NCBI RefSeq assembly: GCF_900496995.4 | Contig: NC_044029.1 | Span: 6,386,001-6,450,000, forward strand | Source: Aquila chrysaetos chrysaetos | Lineage: Eukaryota > Chordata > Aves > Accipitriformes > Accipitridae | Length of the DNA: 64,000 nucleotides | Reading direction: 5' to 3' | Shown: in pieces, positions 29,001-38,000 of the stretch | Numbering within the stretch: position 1 is the stretch's first letter | Layout of the letters: each line of letters opens with the position of its first letter | Notes under the pieces: model-generated | The model's database searches: none | What the model was told of the DNA's origin: nothing | What the model saw: the letters and a program-made list of their open reading frames with translations, nothing else | Translations under genes and position numbers: made by a program

Positions 29001-32000
29001 GCCGGTAACTTTGAAAGAAGGTTGTATGTAGATAGGTAGGAGTATATGAGTATACGCTTACGTGTGGGCTGGCAAAAATCTTATGTGCTCCTTCTACAGC
29101 AGGGGGCTCTGCTAATGTAGTATGTAATATGCTAATGTAGTATGTAATATGTATGTCGTATGCTAATGTGGTGCATGTGTGTGTGCATGAAGGCAGGCTC
29201 TGCAGCACAGAGAGCTCTCCCCTGGTTTTCCCGTGCAGCAGCATCCCACCAGACCCCGGTCTGTGGAAACTGGCGCGCAGGGACTGCAGCTCTTCTCAGC
29301 TTTCTGCTTTTCTCTTTTTTGGAGGAGGTTCCTCACGTCTTTCAATCCTTCTCCTTGTCGTGGCAGAGTCTGTCTCTTCAGGATTTTGTCTTCATCCTTA
29401 TTGAGGTGGAGTTTAAGACAGAAGTATGTTCATTTAGCTCTTCTCGTTTACGTACAGTGTAACTTGGTCAAGATTTGTTTTGCCCCAACAGGTTAAGAGA
29501 CACTTACCTAAGAGAAATCAATTACAGAGTGTAAAGTATATGAGTGAGTTTGAAAAATTAAACTTAAGAAAATTGGCTGTGGTTTGGTTTTCCTAGGAGT
29601 AAGCATGCCTTCAAGAATAAGAAATTCCTTTGGGTTTGTTGAACGATCTCTTTTCATTGTAAACTCATTTTGAACACCACCAATGAATATACTAGGTGAC
29701 GTTGCCAGCCATTTGAATGAGATAGATTAAGTGTTAGCCCTTATATATATATATTTAAGAGTCTGCACGATAAATCATACTGTTGCCAGCTATTGTTTCT
29801 TTGTATAGTTCAGTCAGACTTATTTAGCCAGCTACTGGTCTAAAGCAGAGACTCTCAGTCAGTCTCTTAAGTAAGGGGAAGAGGACAGAGAGGAGCCGTG
29901 AGCAGGCACTGCAGAGGAACTGTCACTTCTCTGAGGAGACGTGTTCCCGGGGAGGACGCTGTGCTCTCACTCGAGGCAATCCTGCCTCCTTCCCTCCCTG
30001 TATTTGATGCCCTCTCTCAACCTCCGCAATCTGCTACTTGGAGCGTAGGGAGTTTGCCCACATGCTAGGAAAGTCCCAGGGTTTTTTACTTCTGGTTTGA
30101 TTCGTTAGCATTTGTAGTATCAAATCTAGCAGAATATTCTATTTATAGTTTTAGAAAGGAGGCCTTGTCCATATAGGGTTATTCATTTGCTGTCATTATT
30201 TCATTTCTAGTATGTATTTCACGATATTTCTGATTTCTGTTACAAGTATTCCTCCTGCCCTCCTTCAGCTTTTCCCTGCCCTAGTATGGATAAGAAGGTC
30301 AAGCAGAGTATGTAATATATTTTTTATTAGGACTCTATATGGGTAAAAAGGAGTCATCACTTGAAGCTGCAGCATTGATTTTAGCTATAAGATGTTCCCT
30401 TGGATGTGCACACATGCAGTCCAAAGTAATTTGGCTAAATTAAAATCGGCTACTTTATTTTGTAATTGTGAATAATGGGAATGTTTCTATGGTTTCACGT
30501 TATCTGTCCTCAGCTTTACAAAGCTTCTTGCTGAAGCTATATTAAGATCATTTATTACCTTCCTTTACCTTTATTCCATATTGTTATTTTCGGTGCCTGT
30601 GGTGCAAGTATTTTTATAATTTATGGAAGTGTTTGAATATGGTCTTCCTGAACTGTTATATTTAGAATTGACTTCCTGGCAGGGTTATTCTCACCTTTGG
30701 AAGTTGAACCTCTGATGATTTCTGTCTAGTTTGTGTGGGATGTTCATGACATTTATTTTTTTATTTATTAACTTTCCAGCAGTATTGCTTGTTTTGTGGG
30801 GGGAAATCCTCAGTTTTCTCTAAATGCTGATTTGACTAGAACATGTTTGAGGGGGCTGTGGTTTTTTCTTCCTTTACAAGCTGTATAGCTACTGTATTTA
30901 GGTATGTTATTTCATTTTAAGGGTTAGGTTTATGTAAATCCAGTGGAAACAGAGCATAGCTATTCAGTTTTTGTGGATCCTTTTACTGAATCAGACTCTA
31001 ACTGTGCAGGGAACTCTTGATGTTAGAAATTGACATCAATGAGCAAACTCAAAAAAAATTTTTTATCTTTTTTTAAATAAAGCCTAGGTATTACTGATGA
31101 TCTAAGAATTTAGAAAAATATTTCAGAAATATTTGTTTCTAACTGGATGCACTCAAGTATTTGTGGACTTCTATGAGTTTTGTATTGGGGAAATATAATT
31201 AATTTTTATATTTCTGGGAGAATACAAGGCTTATTTTGGGTTCTTTTTCTATGTTCTCTTGATGTGAATGGAATCTGGAGAAAATTTTTTGTTTATGTAT
31301 ATGTGGAACTGCAAAATACTCAGTGCGTTGAATGCGCACTGTTTTACAGTGTTTTCTCAGACCATCAGCAGCAATCTGAGAAAAAGCTGACATAACAAAA
31401 CCACGTAGCCAGTTTCTCATTATGTGTGTGAAAGAACACTTGTATGATATAATTTCTTTACATAAAACTATCTGTTCAAGATATCTTGAGATGTGCCTGT
31501 GAACAGAAGAGTTCATTATTTCATGGCATTACAGCAATGCTAAATTTAAGATAGCTGTAATCCTGAAAGAAAGAAAGAAATCTGATTGATCAGACCATAG
31601 CTGTAAGTGCATCGGGATTTCGGTTAATTTTGTCCTGATATTTAAAAAACAAAACAAAACAAACACAGTAGCAACTAGTTTTCATTCTACTGTACTGGCC
31701 TCGTGACCCCTATAAACTCAGTCAGCTTCAGGCTGAATTTGTTGTTTTCAAGACTTAAGAAAGCGCTATTCCATTTTAGGTGAAAACGCCTCTTTTGCTA
31801 AGGAATACAGCCTGATAGTCTGGCTTGGTTTGTCGGCTGTGAGGTTGTATCCTGACCCCACTACTCGTGGTCAGGTTCTAAACTGAAGGTTGTGCTACCT
31901 TCAGTGAAGATATCTGTGCCAGAGAGCAGGAGACCAAGTATTTCCTTGTCAGATTGGATGAGGTGCACTTACATTAAGTGCTTCCAATTTGTGGTTTTAG

Positions 32001-35000
32001 CTTGGACAATCTTTTAAGAGCTAGAGAAGACTGAGATGCATAAGAAGCCATGAAAGACTTTGAATTAAGTGTGAAATTCTGTGTTACAAGTTGTTCCGAA
32101 AGAGATCTGCTCAAGGTAGAAATCCTTGGTAGAACTTTGGTTCTATGCGCTGTATAATTTATCTGTATTTTACTGCTCGAATGCAAAACTTCGATTAAAG
32201 TTTGCAAATAAGTTCTACCAGAACTACCTCATCAGATAGCAAGGGGCAGAAAGCCGCAGTTTGGCACATGGCAGTTTTTTGCTGTGCTGATTCATGTGCG
32301 TGCGAGAGGAGAGGAAATGAAGAGTGCTGTCATCAGCTGAAACTACAGGGAAGTTTTCTGCAGTAGAAACTGATAAAACAGATTGTGATTTAACATACTT
32401 GGTGTTAGCCTAATAGATCAGAGAGCTCTGTTTTATGTAGATCACTTATTGACTGAAAAAAATAATTTCAAAGCAATAGAAGCGATCTGTGAATAATTAT
32501 GGCCTACGGAAAAAACAGAGGAAAAAAAAATCTCCCGAACGGCTCAATTTAGTATATCCACAGTGAACCATTTTTGTTCAAGGGTACGTTCATAAGATGG
32601 AGGAAAAAGCAGTGATAATGATAGTAGTGTTACTTCTGAGAAACTTCCCGTGATTTCAAGTAACAAAAACCCATGGAAAATCAAGGTCTGGTAAGATGGG
32701 AGACTACTCTCTTATGCCTTTGCTCTTTGGTCTGTTTGAGCTTAATGCCCTACTTATGACTAATTGTTTGTAGTTGTTTTAATCACAGTATCAGAAATGT
32801 TTTAGTATTAGTAGGCAAATGTACCATGTGTTCAAAATTTAAAGGATTATTTTTAAAAAGTAGACCATGCCAATTTTTGTGATTCATTAGGAAGCTTACC
32901 AATGTCACTTTTTCGTATAAGCCCATCTTAATTATAAGATCATTAAGATATTCATTTGGAAGCCGTTGCCTATGTTGTCTGAATTTGAAGCTCTTAGAAG
33001 ATTGAAGACTAATGATTTTCAGTTGAGTGACAGAGACTTGGGTTTTTTTGTATTTTTTTTCCTCAAGGGAATGTTTTTTCTCTATAAATAAAACTGCTCA
33101 GGCATCTTTATATATGGATGCATTTTACTCAGATTCTATTCTTACACATCATGAAGCAAAGGGAAACTGGGATGCAGAGTTTGTTTCTGTCTGATCTGTG
33201 AATGTTTCATGGGAAAACATTTGGGAATAGGCAGAGGTGATAAGGTTATGTGTAAGGATTTTTCACGAATTGATGAAGTACCACCCACAGAGTTTTGGCT
33301 ATTTTGCTTGACAGAAAACAAAGATGAGCAGTTATAGTTTGTTGTTTGTGACATCATTTATAAGCTAAATTTAATTTTCTACTGAACATCTGCTTGGTAA
33401 TGTCATGGTAATAACTTCCTATTGATTAATTAAATCTGTTCCTTCTCCTCCTTATTTGTAACTCACATGAAGTTGCCCAAATGTGAGTCCATTTTATTAC
33501 TAACGGGCTGTGAATGGAAACACTGTACACATTTTAATTTTCTTTTTAGCTTTGCTCAGAAGTAACAATTTAAAACTGATTGCCTCATTCAAATTTCTTC
33601 TCTCAAAATAAGCTATAGCTCTGAAGTCTTTCAGAAGAGTTTGCTTTTTTGAATTATAAGGCATTTTTACTACATTGCTGGCAACGTATAGAATTGTTGT
33701 TTATGAATTGGTAGTATTTAAAGTACTTTAGAAATGGGCTAATTTGAAGGAAATGGAACATCTAGTTCTTGAAACACTTTATGTAAAATAGACTGTTGGG
33801 TAGAAAGAGTTTCTTTTGAAGAACTTTTATAAAAAAGATTAAACTGAATGAAAGTGGTGGACATGAATTGATTGGTATCCAAAAGTAAAGGAAATCTACT
33901 GAGACTAGTGTCACTCCTTTATAACAATGTTTTGGCGTTTGTGTTGCATTAGATTTCAGCAGGTTTGGACCCTTCACTGGGCTGGAGGAGATTGTAAATT
34001 TAGATACTAGGAAAGGTTAAAATATAAAGCAGGCACCTCAAGGGTATAGCAGCGTACTTGATGTATGACGACATTTAAAAATCTGTACAAATTTCCAGGA
34101 TGTGATAAAAATAACAACTGTTTTGGCACAACTTCTTAGGAAAGTTGAAAATTTGAAACTATCTTATTTAATTTCTCTCTTGCTAATTTTGAAAGTTCAA
34201 TTATTTGCTTATCTGTATTTGATCCTTTCAGACTTGACAAACATCACGGCCCTTGCCTTATTTATATAAGCACTTTTGTGTCACATTGTCCCTATACGTC
34301 TTCGAGTATATAACAGAAGAATCTCAGTTTCCTGCTTAACCCACTAAATTACAAGAATACTTTTCCAGTACTCTGACTTGGCAGTGTTGGTGGCAATTTA
34401 CTGAGCTACAAAGCGTTCTCCACAGCCTATTCATCTGATACATTGAATTTTGGATCAATTTTACTGTAAGAAAGAATATTTGGTGAGATTTTTAGTAGCT
34501 TAGCATTTGCTCTGTTTACCTGAATTGACAGCTTTCCTCCTTGGGTTGGAAGAATCTCTTTAGCTTGGCTTTAATAGCAAAATTTGTAATTACTTTGTGG
34601 GAGCTTAAACTGAAATCTCTATTTCAGTCTGAAGTACAGCAGGCTTGTTTGAAAAGAAACTGAGAAACACCAACCTCAGAGTGGAACTGTTTTTAGAAGA
34701 ACTTGTCAATGTCTAATAACCTCAGACCATTTTTCCTTTCCTGCTCCATTAATTTAAATTATTTTAAAATCCTAATACTTCAAATCACAGACAGCAAATT
34801 TTTAATCTGAGTGCCATTGAATGTTTAATCTATTTTTTATTATTTTTAAGTACTTGAGAATTAATAGATTATCCATAGGCCACTGAACTTGCAAAGCAGT
34901 ATGCTTTTAAGCAAAGTCAGAGAGTTAGCAGTTGAAGTTTGCAGTTACATCTGCTTTGGCTGTGTTATTTAATTACTTGTATCGTTCAAACGGCAAGAAA

Positions 35001-38000
35001 ATGAATGTACTTCTCAAAACATTAGTACAAGTAGCTTTGTTAACATTAGACAAACTACACTAGGTTTATTTCCAATGAGCTTATCGATATTGGTGTCTGG
35101 GAAGACGTGGGCTCCAGCCTGGCTCTTTCTCGCGCTTCCGCAGCTCACATCCTTGTTCCCCTTTGGAGCGAAGGAGTGTGAACTTGTAGAACTGCGTTAA
35201 CCTGAAGCTTTCAGGAACCTACCTACTTCTGAGACCCCTACCTCTTTGTTCGGTTTGATTAAAATCAGCAAAAGGTGCCAAAATTTTCAGAGGACACCTA
35301 CAGGTGTCTACAAAGAATAACTGCATAAGCTTTACAAATTGTTCCTGCACCAACTGGCTGTTTTTCCTGACGCTTTTAAAGTCCCTCATCATCTGCTTGC
35401 GTTTCATAAGGCATGTGATAACCGGGCAGGTTTAGTGCTGCCGTCCAAATGCTTGAGTTCTACCTGTCTTTCCTGCAACATGTCCCATCTACCCTGCCTC
35501 CAATTTTCCTGAAATTTGTTGCAACTTAATCAGTGACCCTTCTACATCTCTGTCAAATTTAGCTAATCCTGGCTGAGGTTTGGAAGCTTCTGGGCAAGCA
35601 GTCAAGATTTACAGACAGAAGCAAGGTTTCTGTAATCTCACTATCTTTCTATAGAAATCTCATTAAGTCGTCTATTCTAACAGACTCTCCTGTTGTAGTT
35701 AAATACAAGGATGTTCTTCATAGTATGATTGGTTGTAAGGCAGGAATTCTTTAATGTATAGCAATACTTTTTTCTTTAACATTCGAATGCCAAACTGAGC
35801 TTAATCTTTTCCATGTTAATCAGCATTTGAGACTATCTCCACCTTGTGATGTAGTAAGCGTGCCATAAAGCTTCCATTAATCCTGTTTCCCAAGGACCTC
35901 AGATATAACTTGGTAAGTCAGAAATAACAGAGTGAATCTGAGCTCTTCTAGGATAGAATTAATGGTATCTCATATAACGAAATCTGCAAAGGGAAGATAT
36001 GGACAGTCTTAAGATGCAATAATCCTATATACTTCATGCTCATCTAAAAGTACATGGGATGCATTGTGAGCCAGAATATTCTGAGATATTTCTTTTGAGG
36101 ACTTCTAACACTTTAAAGCAAGGAGCTAAAGCAAAGTAAAATTAAATGGGAAATTTGTTTCCTTCCTACCTTGTCCAAAAATCAAATAATTTGTATTCTG
36201 TTTCATTTTGTGCTAACAAGTGACTCCTTCACAATACACAATTCTTTGGAATAATTTGAAGTTGACATCACAAGATTTTTCATACTGAGAAGAAATTGAA
36301 ATTCACGGTACTGGAAAGAGAGATGCAACTAAACCATCTAGTTAGGTGTGGGGAAGTTCTGGGTTCAAATCCTTTCTCCTATGAAGTTTTTATTCATTGT
36401 ATCTCCTTATATATAAAATATAAAGCCTCTCATGGGAACAGGACTTACCTGCTCCTGACTGAACATCCTCACCACTGAGCTAAAGCTGCTTTCTATTGAC
36501 CAGTGGCAAAACTCGAACAGCGTGGCTGGAGAGAGTGCCCTTCCTTCCACAGTTTCATGCCTTTAAAAGGCAGCAGCCTGGCTGACAAAGCATTGTGCTA
36601 TGAGCTATGAGTTTAAATAGCTTTAGACTGAGAAGGCTCTATAGTCCAATGCAAATGTTGTAACCATTAGGACATTCTGTAGAACAGCCTCGGATGTTTG
36701 ATGTGTGAAATCTGTAGTTTGACATCTAGCACACTTTTATTTTTTGACACAGCCCAGTATCAATACAAATCACTGATGGATTTCAGTATTAGTTGCATCA
36801 GACCTTTATTACTTGACATGCTTAGTTCGTTTGCATAAATCAGTCACCAAGCACAGAAAAGAGGGCTGAAAAGGAACTGGAGGTATCTTCTAGTTCATTT
36901 ATCTGTTTCTTTCATCATAATGAAATCAATGAAAGTGACATATCACCAAATACCATGGTACTATCAAACCCTGAGAAGGGTTCCATGTGGTTTTGTAGCG
37001 TTGTAAGTTAAGGTCTGAAATATATGCACGGGTATCTCCCTCTAGCCCTATCGACCCCATGCTCTGCACTTCATGGGTTCTTGCTTCGTGGCTGAGACCT
37101 GCCCTTGCAGAACTTAATGGAACAATGGAGCTTTTAATCCAGAGAGGGTGGTGAAACTTTCTTCTTTGCCCTCCTCTTCCCAAGATATGAAATGCTCTTA
37201 CCCCACCACAGTCTCTTTCAGCCATTCCCCTCTGTTTTTCTGCTGACTCTGTGTGTGTGGCATCTTTGGTTTGCTCTCGTGCTTTGCTAGTAAAAAGAAA
37301 AGCCCCTCCAGATAGGTGTGGACACAACCTGTCTCTTGCTTAGTTCTCTCTCATTGACGTAAATAGCACAGCCCCAGCACTTAGGGAAGAAAAGATTTTG
37401 GAGAATCAGCAACAGCGAGTCCAGAGAACAGAGCACGTTAGTTGGTCAGGACTGTGCAGGATGGCACTGAAGACACAAATAGTATTGTGGATAATGCAGC
37501 AGTATAAGTTCCTGATGATAATGTTGATATGATTTAGTATTACTTATATTTAAAATCATGACATTATCGCAGCAGCAGTAGTAGTATTTTATCCATCACT
37601 CCGATCCTACCTGATTCAAAGGCAGGGTCAACTACACATAAATCATTCTTGACGGAAACTCATCAACTTGCATAGTAATCTTGTAAAGGTTTGCCGCTAA
37701 TTCTGCCTAGCACTTTATATTCTACAAGATTATTTTATAGACTTAGGAGAGTTTGGTTTTTTTAACGGCTGACACTGATTTTAAGACTCTTCCTTTTGAA
37801 AATCTGTTCAGCTTTACAACATAAATATATTTGGGGTACATTGTAAATATTGTGTATTTTAAATACACCAAGTAGGACTAAAATTTCCCCTTTGCATAGC
37901 TAATGGATATTTTCATCAGCTGTCGATAAATTTCAGAGAAAGTGTTAAATTGTAACCATTTAAAAGTTTTATTTTGTAAATGTTGTGGATATTGGAAATA

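Noticed and set aside
36926-37327. 133-codon minus-strand open frame
   Set aside because: No domain, no splice or promoter context, and it sits inside a POC1B intron with ordinary composition.
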